Assembly (NCBI GenBank): GCA_013398275.1
Contig: VZSE01015520.1
Span: forward strand, 124,001-188,000
Length of the DNA stretch: 64,000 bases
Reading direction: 5' to 3'
Origin: Promerops cafer
Lineage: Eukaryota > Chordata > Aves > Passeriformes > Nectariniidae
Shown: positions 20,982 to 39,790 of the stretch, in pieces
Position numbering within the stretch: position 1 is the stretch's first letter
How the letters are laid out: the number at the start of each line of letters is the position of its first letter
The notes under the pieces: model-generated
What the model was told of the DNA's origin: nothing
The model's input: only the letters and a program-made list of their open reading frames with translations
The model's database searches: none
Position numbers and translations under genes: made by a program

Positions 20982-23900
20982 AGCCTAAAATCCGCTCATT
21001 AAGCCAATCAATTTGTGGTTCTCCTTGGTGGAGACTCAATCCATGTAGATATATATTTTACAAGTCCCTTTTCTTGAATTCTACTCCTCTTCAAGAAGCA
21101 AAACACACTCAAAGCCTTGTCCAGCTCTACAGGATTTCTGCACTTTCAGAGAAAAAGCAAAACTTCATTAGTTTCTTTTCTCATCATTTATGTGCATAAG
21201 CTTCCAACATTTCCAGGCTTTCCCTGGCATTACAAACAGAGCAGAGAAAATGCAACAAGAAAATCTATTCCTTGGGTATTTCCAGCCCAGTTAGTTTGAG
21301 GAATTAGAAGAAATCTATGAAAGAAAAAAAACCCCAATAAAATCATGTGCAAGGTTTTCATGCATGTTTTTCAGACCAAAGGGGTTCTGATGGATTTCAG
21401 AGATGCATCCAAACTTCAGAGCAGGTTTCCAAACCAAACATGGCTGCAAACCCTGACATCCATCAGCTGCTCGTTTGCCAACCTTCCTATCATGGAGCAA
21501 AAAGGACCATTTAAAATTGTCTCAGGTTATTCTGCTTTCATGGCTATTTTGCCCTGTAACACTTTGAAGTCACCAGAACACAAATATTCATGTTGCAAAT
21601 GGTTAAAGCCTTGCTCTGGGCCCAGCAGGAATGTGGACATACATCAGGATGAAATAATAAATCTCATTTTTCTGACTTCCTTGCTCTGAGAAAATCGTGC
21701 TATCAGGATAATAACATTTCAAATGTCCACGACTGACCATTATGACTTCTTTTCTTGGAATTAAATGCTTTAAATAACAGAATGGATCATTAGGCTGTGT
21801 GAACAGCAGCTGGACATGAAGTGTTTTGTCTAAAGCCAACCCAGCTCCTGGATGAGGATGGGATTTGCTGGATGGTTGAACATCTGGGATATAGCCATGC
21901 CTTGGAAAAAGGAGTGTGATTTAAACCCCAGTGCTTCCAGGAGTGCCCAGTTTGTACCCGTTCTCAGCAGGGGATGCTCTGGGGTCTGCAGGAAAGGCCA
22001 TCAGAGCAAAGAGCAAAGGAGCATATGGTGAGCAGCAGACCTGGAACGGAGGGTGGGACACTATTCCAAGCTGAAGTTTTTGTTGGCAAAAGGACTGGCA
22101 AATCCAAAGAGCCAGGAATAAATTGCTGCTGGAACTGAGGACATGTTCGAGTCATCAGCAGACACAAAGCCTGAGAGGAAGGATCTTACTCAGGGACAGC
22201 ACAACCTCCTTAGGAAAAATTGCACATCCTTCCTGCTTGGCATTGCAGGAAACCAGGAAAATAATCCTCCAGGATCCCTCTGTTCCCAACAGGAATTTAG
22301 GGGAAAGAGAGACACCCAGGCAGAAAAAAGGAATGAGGTCAGTGTAAGGGGCATCCCAAGCCCAGACAGAGCTGAGTTCCAGCTGAGGGTGTTTTCCTGT
22401 GGATGGATTTACATGGCAACCCTGGCCCCAGCACAGAAGTTTTCCAGGATTCACCTTTTTTAAAATTCCCATGACAAGGAAAATGATTAATCTCCATTTC
22501 ATGGCAGCAGGAGCTGAGCAAGAGACTGCTTGGACTTGCCAAGATAACCAGAAGAAAAGTCCAGCTTATTTCTGGGCAGCACTACAGAAAGAGGGAAAAA
22601 ACTAAACCAGGTATTAAGGGAAGAGATGAACAAAGAAAGTCAAGACTTTCTTGGTTTTACAAATAAATGTAAGTAATTGGAAGGGCAAACATTGAAAAAA
22701 AAAAAGAAAATTCCTTTTGACTCATTTTTAAATTGAATATTTCAGGAAAGAAGAATTTAACACTGTCCTAAAAACTACCTTGAGGCAGCAGCACTGATAC
22801 AAATTTCCAGAGTTTTCCCGGACTTTTTGGGAGGAAGAACCAACATTCTGGGGCAGACGAGCTGAAGCTTCAGACTGAAATTCCAGTGGAAACTCAGGGA
22901 AGCAGTTCCTTTAGGAGCTGAGATTTGTTCCTCTGGAACAGAAGGAATTATTGCACCAAGCAGGGGCTAAGATGTCCTGACAGCAGCAGGGCAGAACTAT
23001 CTCTGCAGCAGTTATTAATGAGCTGGAAAAATGCTGGGTAACAAATTCACCTCCCCTCCCCAAGGCCAGAATTCATGGCAACAAATCCCTAAAATAATCA
23101 ACTAACTCTGGAAGATTAGGAGAGGGGATGCCTCCAGATGACAGAAAATTTCTTAATTTCAGTTACTTATAAGGTCACATTAAGCAGGAGGAAAACTTCC
23201 TCCAAAGTTTATAAATTAGTTTCTAATCTATTCCACAGCTTTCAGTATTTCTGGTCTATATTCTGTGTTACGGTCTAAAATAAGGAGGGGAAAAAGTAAT
23301 AAAAAAATGAATTGCTTGGGTTAGCCAAGAAAGGATTTAAGCACTTAATTTAGACTCCTCCTGCTGCCACTACTATTATTATATCTATATTTTTATATAT
23401 ATTTATGCATGTTTACGGAGTGTTGCTGAAATTTCCAGAGGGAAGGCAACTTTGAACATCACAGAGGAGCTGACTTCTGGTGATTACTTTTCTTTATTTT
23501 TCTCCCCAAACTGTCCCGTGAAAAATAAATTTGGTTGGGTTGGATTTTTTTTCCAGAACATGTATTTTATCATCTCATAGAAATCTTGTAGAATCTAAAA
23601 TCAAAACACATCAAAATATATTGTGGTCCTGCAATGCCAGTGACAACAGTGACACCTTCACTGCTCTGCAGAACCTTGATTTATTTCTAGTACAAAATAT
23701 GAAAAAAAAACCAAACAAAAAAAGCATTTTTTGGTTTTGTTATGTTATGTATATTTATATTTAATTATTGTTCACTGGCACCCAGTTCTTTGCATTCTGG
23801 CTTTCATTTTTACAGCAGCACCATTGGGGCTGGACCCAACTTCAGGTCACTCTGGTGGTTCCTCACCCCCACACTCCCCTTCCCTCCCTCCCCAGCTGCT

Positions 23901-24870
23901 GTCCAGGCTTTCCTGTTTATCCAGGGAGCTCCAAGGGGCTCCTACCTGACCCAAACTCTCCTTCCAATGGCATCAACCCAGCCCTGCACACCCCTCAGGA
24001 TCCCAGGTGACACTCATGGAACCATCTGGCTTCTCTAAGGTGTGGAACCACCCAGTAAAACCCAGTTCCAGGTTCCCCACTGGAACGGGAGCCTGTCCTG
24101 GGAGTGATCCCTGCTCCCTGCTCCTCCTAAAAATCTGCAGCTGGCACAGGGCAGCTCCCTCCTCTGCTGCTGCATCAGCTCCCACCCACCCCAGAGGTGG
24201 TTCTGAATGCAGACCTGGCTCCAGGACCTGATCCCAGGACCTGGTCCCAGCAGAGCCCTCGTGGCTCTCTCAGCTCAGCATCCGAGGGGAGCTGCAGAGC
24301 AGAGGGAGGGGAGGGGGCTGTGTGTGTGTTACCTTCCAAGCTACCACACAGCCCCGGAATCCCACAGGCTACCATTCCAAAATTTGTGATGTTTTGTCTA
24401 CTCTGGTGATTTAAGGTTTGTCAGAAAATGACAGAAAGGCCACGGGGCCAAGGGCTTCCTGATGACTGAGGATTTTCTTTCACATGACCTTCCTGAAGTT
24501 GATTTTGGGCTCCAGACAGTGCTGCCTTCAGCTCTGACAGGGGCCGGCTGGCAGCAGATTCATGGGGATCTCTGGGGCATTCTGGCATTTTCAAACTGAG
24601 CCGGGGCTGTAATGCCTCCTAATCATCCAGAATATTGTTTCAGCCAGCAGGATGGAAATGCCAGCCCCTCACTTTGGTGAGCAGGGAAAAGGAGCCCGTG
24701 CTCCTGATGCAAACAATTAAAACCACGTCGGATGTGAGCGGATAAACACCAACGAGGAGCGTTGGCATTTCATGGATGACAGTGCACGTGGCTTTTAACA
24801 GGGGAGCACTGAAATGAATTTTATAGACACAGAGGGGAAAGGAGGATTGGGAGAGAAGTGTCAAAACTGC
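20982..24870. other. unique non-coding DNA
   Basis: No gene, RNA or transposon recognised. Short A-runs at 21326 and 22696 and a small AT-rich run at 23375-23400 are present. 23800-24400 is GC-richer with overlapping frames lacking any known domain. Confidence 0.5.
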
Positions 24871-24947
24871 TAATTTGTGTTCAAAGTCTTAATTTGTTTT
24901 CAAACTCTTAATTTGCGTTCAAACTCTTAATTTGTGTTCAAACTGTT
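24871..24947 (+). repeat. 19-bp tandem repeat, 4 copies
   Basis: Four consecutive 19-bp units of TAATTTGTGTTCAAACTCT type with one to three differences between units. This is a short minisatellite of local origin. Confidence 0.95.
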
Positions 24948-24991
24948 AAAAGTGTGAGCGTTCCCACAAACCCCAAGCAAAGGGAGCAGGG

Positions 24992-25028
24992 ACCAGCACG
25001 TGAGGGTTTCACCAGCACGTGAGGGTTT
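24992..25028 (+). repeat. 19-bp tandem duplication
   Basis: ACCAGCACGTGAGGGTTTC is repeated directly, with the second copy losing its last base identity. Each unit carries a CACGTG E-box core. It has the same period as the array 45 bp upstream but unrelated sequence. Confidence 0.92.
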
Positions 25029-25145
25029 TTTTATTTAGGAAACTCTTGGCTATAAAAAAGTTTATGAATCTTGAATTTGCATGTGTTATTAGCATCACTG
25101 ATTACTCAGGCAAAATGTCTTAATGAGTCTCCTTTGCGCCCTCAT

Positions 25146-25326
25146 CACAGAACCATGGAATGGTTTGGGTTGGACCTTAAAAATCATCCCATTCCACCCC
25201 TGCCACGGGCAGGGACACCTTCCACTGTCCCAGGGTGCTCCAAGCTCTGTCCAACCTGGCCTTGGACACTTCCAGGCATGGGGTACCTCGTGCCAGGGCC
25301 TCAGCACCCTCACAGGGAAGGATTCT
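25146..25326 (-). mobile_element. CR1 LINE 3'-end fragment
   Basis: The + strand begins 'CACAGAACCATGGAATGGTT', then 'GGGCAGGGACACCTTCCAC', 'CCAACCTGGCCTTGGACAC' and 'GCCAGGGCCTCAGCACCC'. This is the complement of the CR1 3' terminus. A deletion after GGGTTGGA removes part of the usual GGGACCTT motif. Same subfamily as the copies at 11252 and 36611. Confidence 0.93.
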
Positions 25327-26089
25327 AAATCATTTATTTTGCCAAAAGAGCAGCCACCTGTCTTCTCACCTTCACAGAAATGCAGTTTCTAACTCAAACC
25401 CAGCCCAAAGTCTGTGTGTCTGTGCTTGAGATGCATCAAGATGAGAAGGTGACCTCTCCTAAAAGTGCCTGGAGTTGAGGGACACTTTTATCTGAGGGGC
25501 TGCTGCTCACTGCAGGCGTGTGTCACCTGAGCCATGCATGTGAGCAGCTCGGCAGCACATTCTGGACACCTCCTCAGCCCCAGCAATGCAGGGGAATCAG
25601 ACACAGGCTATAAATCAGTGCTGGGGAACAGCTCGACATCGCAGCTCCGGGCTTTGCCCCGGAGCGAGGAGGAGAAGAACCAGCTTAACTCACAAAAAGG
25701 TCTTCTTTGGTGTTCACACCGTACCCAAAATCCCCATTGTTTGCCACAGAGGAATGGGAAATTGGCATTAACCACTTCATAGCCTGCAGCAGTGCATGGA
25801 GCCATGGGACAGCCACTGTTCCACCTTGTGCCCCGCGTGTGCCCGGGGCTGCCCCAGCTTTCTGCAGACATGGAGAGAGCAAACTTAACCACTGCAAGTC
25901 CTCTTAACTTGGCCTGATTTATGGGCTCAAAACCCCCCGAGATGTCTTCATGGAGCCCTTTCTCATACCCACACTCACTAAACAACCCAGCCCAAACATC
26001 TGTATCACAGAAATTCAACATACAATGTTATTCCTGCAAAATAATTTAACCATCGCTTTCTTTGCCGACTTTTCCATGCCAGCCTTGCA
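25327..26089. other. unique non-coding DNA
   Basis: Nothing recognised. A few CpGs occur near 25630-25670. Confidence 0.45.
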
Positions 26090-28020
26090 CCTTTTTTTTT
26101 ACTTTACATGCTTCATTTCAGCAAAATCAAGGATGCAAACTTCTTAGAAGTACTTAGTTTCCATGGAAACCTAAGCTGACCGCAACATTATTGTTCTCAA
26201 GAGGGAACTGACTTTACTATATGTTCATTCACTGAATTAATGGACTCCTGGTTCTTTTATTAGCAGCTCTCTAACAATAGAAAGAGAGAAATGTTATAAA
26301 AAAGACTCTCAGACAACTGTCCACTCTTTTGTCCAGGGCTTATTGGAATGACGCAAGTCTATTCAGGAAAAGATTATAAAAATCAACTCAAAGCTGCCTG
26401 TGTTTGTGGCCGCTAAATATACCTTTATTTCATAAAGATACAACCTATAAAACAAGCAAATTAAAGCTCTTTCTGAAATAGTAACTGTGAAGCAGCAGCC
26501 CTGGAGAAATGGGGCTTTAGCTCCCAAATCTGGGATTGTTCCCCCCTCCCACGGCGTTGTGGAGCATCTTTAACCCCCAGTTCTGTGTAAATGCTCAGCC
26601 AGGATGAGGATCGTGCACGAACTGGAGGGGGGTGGTTCTTCAATACCCAGAAAAGTGAAGAAAACTCACCGAAATCTGTGGGCTTAAATCCTCCCTGAGA
26701 GTTTTAGAGCACCTTCCACGAGCTGGGGATAATACACCCCCGTTAAGTGCCGAAATGCAATTTGTGCTGCAAAGGCCGCGGCTCGGAGCAGGCCGGGCTC
26801 AAAGCTGCAATTTGCTCTTTGTGGGTGCACAAAGCGCTGCCAGCCCCCGCTCAGGCCTGGGGCTTTGGCCTGCCCAGTAATTGCTGCACAAAAGACAGCC
26901 AACAGTTCCCTTGCTCTTCCCTAACTACCTTCCTGACTGCTTATTGAAGTCTGATTTCTTACTCCTCTGGGTCATCATTCATCAGCCCCGCAGATCCCGC
27001 CGGGAGAGCCCGGCCAGACCTCTCCACATCCCTCCTTGCCAGAGGCCATTCCTGACGGCCCCGTGATATAGAAAATGTCTTCACAGCGACCCGGCGGGAC
27101 GGGCCACGGCCGTAATGCCCAAATAATCATTTTGCAAATTATCATAATTATCAATCAATCATCCCCGCGCGAACAATGTGCTCCCGAAGTATCAGATGGT
27201 TCCTGTGACCTGTAGCATTTTGGATATAATAATAAACCCGGGGAGATTTATGGCCCCATCCCGCTTCGCATCTGCAGCAGCAAAACACTCGCTGGGGTTT
27301 TGCTTTTGCTTTGGAGCCGAAAGCTTTCCTCGTACCTGGGTTTCTTGTTTGCTACTTGATGCTTTTTTAAAAGGCCAAAATTTCCAATCACACCCAGTTT
27401 TCTAAAATTCACTTTATTTTTAAACAGAAATCTGTGTGATTTGTGAGCACAGAATAATCGTGCTGCTTAAATTGCTTTACTCCACAGCCTCATCAGCATT
27501 TTATTTACAGCTTCTAATATTTGGCAATGTGGGAATGAGGCCAGCCAGAGGAGGGGGGAAAATTGGTTTTGTCTTCAGTTTTTGTTGTGTTTTGCACAAT
27601 ACCAGATTGAATCCAACCCTTTTGAAGCCGATAGCATCTCCCGCTCCCTGTGCAGCGCATTCTTGTTAATGGATAAATTCAAGCTCTCCAGAAAGTCAAA
27701 GAATAAATTTAAAGCCTTTTGCCAAATGCCTATCCTATTGGATTTTGATAAGACGGCTATTGAGCTTTAATAATGTCTTCTATCCTTTTTCAGCTGGCCC
27801 TTAACATGTCTCTTTATTTGTCCCTAAAGCCTCTTCAGCGATGCCTTTTTATTACAAGTCTCTCAGCTTGCTCTCAGGGGAGACAGGGTCGACAAGAGTG
27901 ATAGATAGATAACTCTATAGATTATCTCCCACAGATGTTTTCTCTCCAGTAGCCCCTCAGGCTATTCCCTCTAAGTAAACAGAAACTAAATAGAGAGTCT
28001 ACTGAAGAGAGAAGTCCCTG
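26090..28020. promoter_or_regulatory. second block of candidate conserved non-coding elements
   Basis: Nearly 2 kb free of transposons and microsatellites. Notable stretches: 26140-26460 (AT-rich, even texture); 27100-27280, where a CpG-containing segment meets 'TTTGCAAATTATCATAATTA' and 'TCAATCAATCATC' (POU-, homeobox- and PBX-like words); and 27660-28000 with 'GGATTTTGATAAGACGGCTA'-type sequence and a short GATA repeat (27899-27911). The texture is that of developmental enhancers. No exon is evident. Conservation was not testable here. Confidence 0.35.
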
Positions 28021-34002
<5,982 letters not shown>

Positions 34003-34086
34003 TAGTGGTGAACATGGTGGTGCTGCTGCACTGACTTGGTGATCTTAAAGGTCTTTTCCAACTTTAGCAATTCTCTGATTCTATGG
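34003..34086 (+). mobile_element. CR1 LINE extreme 3' end
   Basis: Reads 'GAACATGGTGGTGCTGCTGC', then 'GACTTGGTGATCTTAAAGGT', 'CTTTTCCAACTTTAGCAATT' and 'CTCTGATTCTATGG'. This matches the sense-strand end of avian CR1 with its ATTCTATG tail repeat. About 84 bp, plus orientation. Confidence 0.88.
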
Positions 34087-35989
34087 GTGAAAAGGCACTT
34101 TAGCAGTAGTGGGAGAGTAGGAACTGGTTTAGATTAAATATTTCATCCTTTCTTTACACCTGATTTTAACAAAGGTGCCCAAGGTGTTATCATGGGCCCA
34201 GCTCTACCACAGACCATCTGCATTGGCTTGGACACGTCCCACAGCCCAGTGTCCTGAATGTCCCATTTTCCCACTCCAGCTGAGCAGGCTGGCAGCTTGG
34301 GATGGTGCTGGCACCGGTGGGGTGTCTCTGGAGCAGCAGAGGCCAGAATTCCAAACCTCCCCTTGCCCAGCCACTGCCAGGGCTCCAAATGAGCCTTCAG
34401 AAACCTTCCTGGGAGCTGGAGGGAACCTCAGAACTGTCCTGCTGCACTCCCAGTGTGGAATAAACACTGTCTGCCAACACCTGTGTCACCAGACAGCAAT
34501 CCAACAGCCACACCAGGTGCCCTGGAGCAGAGCCCATCCCGGGATTCCACTCTCCACGGCACATGGGAAGGGGGTGATGCAACACTGGGATGTCCACGGC
34601 ACCTCCTGGTTAGAGGGGAGAGGCAGACCCAGGCAAAGCAAGCCCCAGATGTGATGTTTATTAAGAATAACAGAAGATACTTTGAAAATCTGCTCATTGG
34701 GTACTTTTAGCTCAGGCTGGGCTTCATCTCATGCGAATGCCACGAGATTAAGCATAGAGCTCAACGTGTGCAGCGGGCTGCACTCCTGCACTTAGCACAG
34801 ATGTTCCTAAATGTGCTCAAAATTTACACCACGTGCTTTTCCTATCAACTGATCTGTTGATTTTAGCCAGGGGAAAGACAACACGTCAGCAGCAGCCACG
34901 TCAGGAGAGCCTGTGCCTTGGGCCTGGCCTGGAGGTGGATCTGCCCAGCCAGAGAGGGATTTCACTACTTTCCTTCCCTGGGCTCAGGGAATTGGTGGCA
35001 CCAGGATCCTGCCTCAGTTACAGCAGTTAGGGATGTGCTAGAATTTTTGCAGAGCCCCCTGAATGTATACTAAACATGTCAGGGAACACCATGTGATTCT
35101 TTTTGAAAAACAGTTTACAAGCTGGCATTCTCCAGCTGCAGTTAACCCTAATTTGATTATATTACTGAGACAGATCACAATGAGCTTATGTAAATAGTAA
35201 CATTATCCATTCATTCCCCCAGCTCAGATAAACTGTCATTTAGGGGGGGAAAAAAAAAAACCCAACCCAAACTTCAATAGGCATGGCCTGATGCATTCAG
35301 CAAGGCATGGTGCATTCAGCAAACTCTGAGGGCCAAGATGACAGACTGGAACCTGCCCCTGGTGGCTTTCTGTGAATCTGGATTTTAGAGAGATATTTCC
35401 ACATCTGCTCCGAGCTGGAAGGAGAAGAGAATGCCCAGTAATTGCACAGAAGTCAGGAGGCAGATAACAGCACTGCTTTCAATACCTTGGTCTTCATTAG
35501 CATCTGATTTTTCAGTAAGAGCTCAGCACACCACTGATGGCACAGCTAAGTGAGCACTTCAGGGTTTCACCCACTGCCTGGGCACCTGCCCTTGGCATTG
35601 GCCCTTCCCAAGCCCTCCTGCCTGGTCAGGGCACTGGGGACATCACTTCCAGCTCTGGAACCTGGGCTGTGCCACCTGCACCACCTCAAATCTGCCTCAC
35701 CACGCAGCTGGTTCAGAAAAAGAAGTAGAAAACACTTCTTTGGCCTTGAATTAGCCAAGGGTTCCTTACTCGCACACAAGTTCACATGGATACTTCAGAT
35801 GAAGGCAGAGGCTCTGGCCCTGCTGTGCCCAGTTTGGGCTGTTCATGGCTGGGTGGATGGCAGAGTTACCCTGCTTGGCTGTGACGTGATGGCCCCGCTG
35901 TCTGCATGGACACAGGAACAGCACGACCTGCAGAGCAAACAGCTCCTTCCAGCCAGCCTCTTGTGGCTTTAAAAAATGTCTCAGGGCAG
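34087..35989. other. unique non-coding DNA
   Basis: No gene recognised. 35100-35235 is AT-rich and enhancer-like in texture. A short imperfect duplication of GCATTCAGCAA lies at 35292-35322. 35249-35260 is a short A-run. 34165-34280 has a faint resemblance to a MIR-like SINE that I could not substantiate. Confidence 0.45.
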
Positions 35990-36100
35990 AAAATCACAGA
36001 AAATCCTGAGCTGGAAGGACCCACGAGGGCCATCCAAGCCCAGCTTGTGGCCGTGCACAGGACACCCCAACAATGCCACCCTGTGCCTGGAGCTCTGGCA
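35990..36100 (-). mobile_element. CR1 LINE 3'-end fragment
   Basis: The + strand reads 'AAAATCACAGAAAATCCTGA', then 'GCTGGAAGGACCCACGAGGG', 'CATCCAAGCCCAGCTTGTGG' and 'GTGCACAGGACACCCCAACA'. This is the complement of the CR1 subfamily whose end reads …TCCTGAGTTGGAAGGGACCCACAAGG. The same subfamily appears at 45131. Confidence 0.85.
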
Positions 36101-36610
36101 CTCACACACAGCTGAGCAGTGTCCAGAGCAGCACAGCACCCCTAGAACCTGGCAGAGTTCATTCCAGCCCCAAGCACCCCCCACCACCTCCAGGACATGG
36201 CTCCTGAGCAGGTTAAACTGTTTGGACAGCACTGGAAGCACCTGTCCTGTCCAGCAGCTCGAGTTTTCACACACTTCACCTCCTGCCTGCGCCTCTGTTC
36301 CACCCCAGCTCAGGAGACAATGCTGTTATTAAGCTACAAGTCTTGCTCTTCATAATTTCCATTAATTATTCCCTTAAAAGTTTTATCCTGCCAACTCCTG
36401 AGCGGGCTGGCCGGGGCCCAGTCAGGTATTTAGGCAAGAAGTATCAGTGAAATGAACAGAACCAGGAATGCCTCCATACCTAAGTGCTTTTCTGGCCACA
36501 GGCCAGGAGCACAAAGCACCCTGTGGGACACAGCCCAGGCACAGAGCACCAAAACTCACGGCAGCTATTCCATAGGGAAGAGATTCTTTATGATTTTATA
36601 TCAATTATCA
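36101..36610. other. unique non-coding DNA
   Basis: Nothing recognised. Confidence 0.45.
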
Positions 36611-36980
36611 TATGGTCCCAGACTGCTTTGGGTTTGAAGGGGCCTCAAAGATCATTTTGTTCCACCCCCTGCCATGGCAGGGACACCTTCCACTGGCCCA
36701 GGCTGCTCCAAGCCCTGTCCAGCCTGGCCTTGGACACTTCCAGGGATCCAGGGGCAGCCACAGCTGCTCTGGGCACCCTGTGCCAGGGCCTGCCCACCCT
36801 CCCAGCCAGGAATTCCTTCCCAATATCCCACCTAAACTTTCCCTCTTGCAGTTTGAAGCCGTTCCCCCTTGTCCTGTCCCTCCAGGCCCTTGTGAACAGC
36901 CTGTCTCCATCTTTGCTGTGGGATCCCTTCAGGTACTGGAAGACCCCAGTTAGGTCACCCCAAAGCTTCTGATCTCCAAG
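36611..36980 (-). mobile_element. CR1 LINE 3'-end fragment
   Basis: The + strand reads 'CTGCTTTGGGTTTGAAGGGG', 'CCTGCCATGGCAGGGACACC', 'CTTGGACACTTCCAGGGATC', 'CCGTTCCCCCTTGTCCTGTC' and 'CCTTCAGGTACTGGAAGACC' in canonical order. About 370 bp of the complement of CR1. Truncation occurs at about 36980, followed by an AT repeat. Confidence 0.95.
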
Positions 36981-36986
36981 ATCTTC

Positions 36987-37016
36987 ATTGTATATTTATA
37001 TGTATATATATATATT
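36987..37016. repeat. AT-rich microsatellite
   Basis: Short TATATTTATATGTATATATA-type run immediately downstream of the CR1 fragment. Confidence 0.85.
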
Positions 37017-38488
37017 CAAACACAGCAGCCAACAACCCACAGAGCCACATCACAGCACTGATGTGCATCCATAGGAAAACCAGACATGGAAGAAACCCAC
37101 AGAAAACCATTTCAGCACTTAAACATTTAGCCTTTCAGCCCTATTGTTAAAATACAGGGATTTTATAGCATTTTCTGGCCAACAAGTTACCAAAATCTTC
37201 CATTTTTCTATAGTAAGCAAATCTGTGAGCCCTATTAACTCGAGGAAATTTTCAATATCCTGCCTTGGGAATTTGAAGTGAATGTGCCTGGAATTAAGAG
37301 GGAAGGGAGGAAAGCTCTTCTCTGAGGGGAAGAATTTCCTCTCCTTGCTGGTGAGGGAAGGAGGATGAAGAGCACAGCTCTGACTGGCAAGGAACAAACC
37401 ACGGGCTGAAAAGAGTGGAAGGAATAAACCAACCATTCACTGCTAAGGGCAACCCCAGCACAATTGGGAACACTGGGGAGCAGCCAAGCTGTGGTTTGTG
37501 GCCCAGGAACAGCCTGCAAAGCCGTGCCACTCCACAGGCCATTTTATAACCATTTATTTTTCAGCTGGAAGCCTGGGCAAAAAGGTGGAACGGTGCTGCG
37601 GGAAAAATGTGTGGAATTAGGAGGGATCCACGGCCCAAAATGTCTGGAAATCTGCTGCAGGGAACTCCTCTGCACTTGCTCATGTCCTCCATGGCTCTAC
37701 AGAATCCTCCCTGTTCTGTAAATCCCAGGAGAACAAAATGCAGTTTGCAGAGGTGACTCAGGACAGGTTGTTGCAAATGGGGTTCGAAAGAAAGGAACAT
37801 CCTAAATCATCCTTTAGTATGAAATAATGTGTTTGCACCCACAGACCAGACCTCAGGGAAATGTCAGGGGCAGATAAGGCGAAGAAAAATGGATGTTTAA
37901 GAACAAAGACTTCGAGAAAGAACACAAACCTGTGATTTCCATACACAGTATCACAACTTTTATCACTGATTTTGAAAGACAGAACTCCTCCGTGCCATTG
38001 GGATCGAGTTAACTGCAGCTACCAGGAAGTCAAACAGGATCTAATGCAGAGAATTTGCAGTGACTTCAATGAGCTGAGGACTCGAGACTTCCAGCCAAGA
38101 CAAATATGAGAGGGGACTGATTAGGAAATGTCACCGTTTCTCCTGCCAAGCACTCAGGGCCTGGTGATAGGAGAGTATTAAATATAATCTCGCAGTCTTT
38201 AGGGGCTCTTTGATTTTATATTGCATTCTTATCGGGTTCTTAAAGTCCAGTGTTAATGAGCATGAGAAACTCACTCGATAATTTGGCAGTTTTGCTAAAA
38301 TCAAATGCAGTTCATTCAGTCCTGGCCCGTGGATCCAGCTGGAGATGCCTTTCCCATTCCTATGGCTCCACATGGAACCTCTGGCTGTTCTTTTCCTCCA
38401 TCCCAGCAATCCAACATCACCTTTACAACCAGCCCTTCATGACCAACATTAGAAAAAAAAAGGCTTTACCAATAATCAGAATTACCCC
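37017..38488. other. unique non-coding DNA
   Basis: Nothing recognised. Confidence 0.45.
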
Positions 38489-38622
38489 ATCCCTGGAAGT
38501 GCTGAAGGATGAAGCTCTGAGCAATCTGAGCTAGTGGGAGGTGTCCCTGCCCATGGTGGGGGTGGAAAAAGAGGAGATTTAAGGTTCCTCCCAACCCACA
38601 CCATGCTGGGATTCTATGAATG
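38489..38622 (+). mobile_element. CR1 LINE 3' end
   Basis: Reads 'ATCCCTGGAAGTGCTGAAGG', 'GGAGGTGTCCCTGCCCATGG', 'TTTAAGGTTCCTCCCAACCC' and 'GGGATTCTATGAATGAGG'. This is the sense strand of the CR1 3' terminus, plus orientation, about 134 bp. Confidence 0.92.
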
Positions 38623-39750
38623 AGGTTTTAAAGGACCCAGAAGCAGAGATGAAACATTTACACTGTAAACACTCCCCCACTGCACCCCCTTTGGCAACAG
38701 ACAGTGACCCCTGAAAGCAGAGCAAGTCCCAATTAACAACACAAACCTCCAAGGCTGGTATTTTGCTCATTCTCACAGAAAAGAAATGTGCAACAGTACA
38801 CAGGGGAAAAAAAAAAAAGTTTAAATTAATTATGATTTTCTTTTTAAAATCCCCTTGCAGGTGTTACCTCCAGCTCCCTTTCTCCTAAAGAGAAATTCCA
38901 CTATAAAACCGAATTCTGGAAAGACGAAAGAGACGCTACTCACACTGAGCTGGGTGTGCAGTCTGAGGATTAAAACAGAAGTTGCAAGGATTAAATTGTA
39001 TCTGATTTACTCAGTTTGTTCATCTCCAGCCTGAAACCTGCCTGGCACAGGCTGTTGTGCTAAATAAATTAAATAAAACACGAGATTTTTGGACACAAGG
39101 AGCTTTTGAACTGCAAAGCAGCCACATCTTCACTGTAAGCACAGAGAAAACAGCAGTAGAGTGGAAGTTTAAGGTCATCAGCTCTAAATTCTGTCTGCCA
39201 CGGGCCCACATTGCACAATCACTTAATGTAGCCAGAGCTATTTATTATCCCAGCAAAAAAATCATCTTGAGGAGTGAAGTGCAATGTTTTGCTTAACAGA
39301 TAAAGCCGGGCTGTTTGTGGGGATGTAAATGGATTGGATGGTTAAATTCATCCACGAGCCATCCATCTTTTGTCCTCGACCCTTTTTAGTTATAAAAATG
39401 ACCTTGGTATTGGCAGAATAATATAAACGAAGTTCCCCTGTAGTTCATCTATTGATCCCCCCTCCTCTCAGCTGATCAGTAATAATCATAAGTGAATAAA
39501 GAGGGGCCGTGCATCCTCAGCACGCCGGGGCTGCCAGAGGGGCTCGGCTGAGGAGCTCACAGCCCACCTTAAAGTGCAGCTTTGCCCCCCAGGACAGGCA
39601 GTGACATCCGTGGAGAGGCAGCTGGGTGCACTCGGAGCTGGGGCTCCGGCCACAGCCGGGGCGAGCAGGGAACAGCACCAAGGGAAGGAGTGCTGGGACG
39701 GATCCAGCAAAGACACAGTCCAGTCCTCGGGGTTAGTCGTGACTTGACCC
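38623..39750. other. unique non-coding DNA
   Basis: No gene recognised. It has an A-run at 38807-38818. 39290-39490 is AT-rich and repeat-free with enhancer-like texture ('TTTAGTTATAAAAATGACCT'). 39500-39700 is GC-richer. Confidence 0.4.
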
Positions 39751-39790
39751 ACAATCACTTGGGTTGGGAAAGACCTCCAAGATCACCCAA
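39751..39790 (-). mobile_element. CR1 LINE terminal 40 bp
   Basis: 'ACAATCACTTGGGTTGGGAA' then 'AGACCTCCAAGATCACCCAA' on + matches the complement of the last 40 bases of CR1. It is very short, so confidence is lower. Confidence 0.7.

Noticed and set aside
34165..34280. Possible third MIR-like element
   Set aside because: Only scattered short words match and their order is not convincing.
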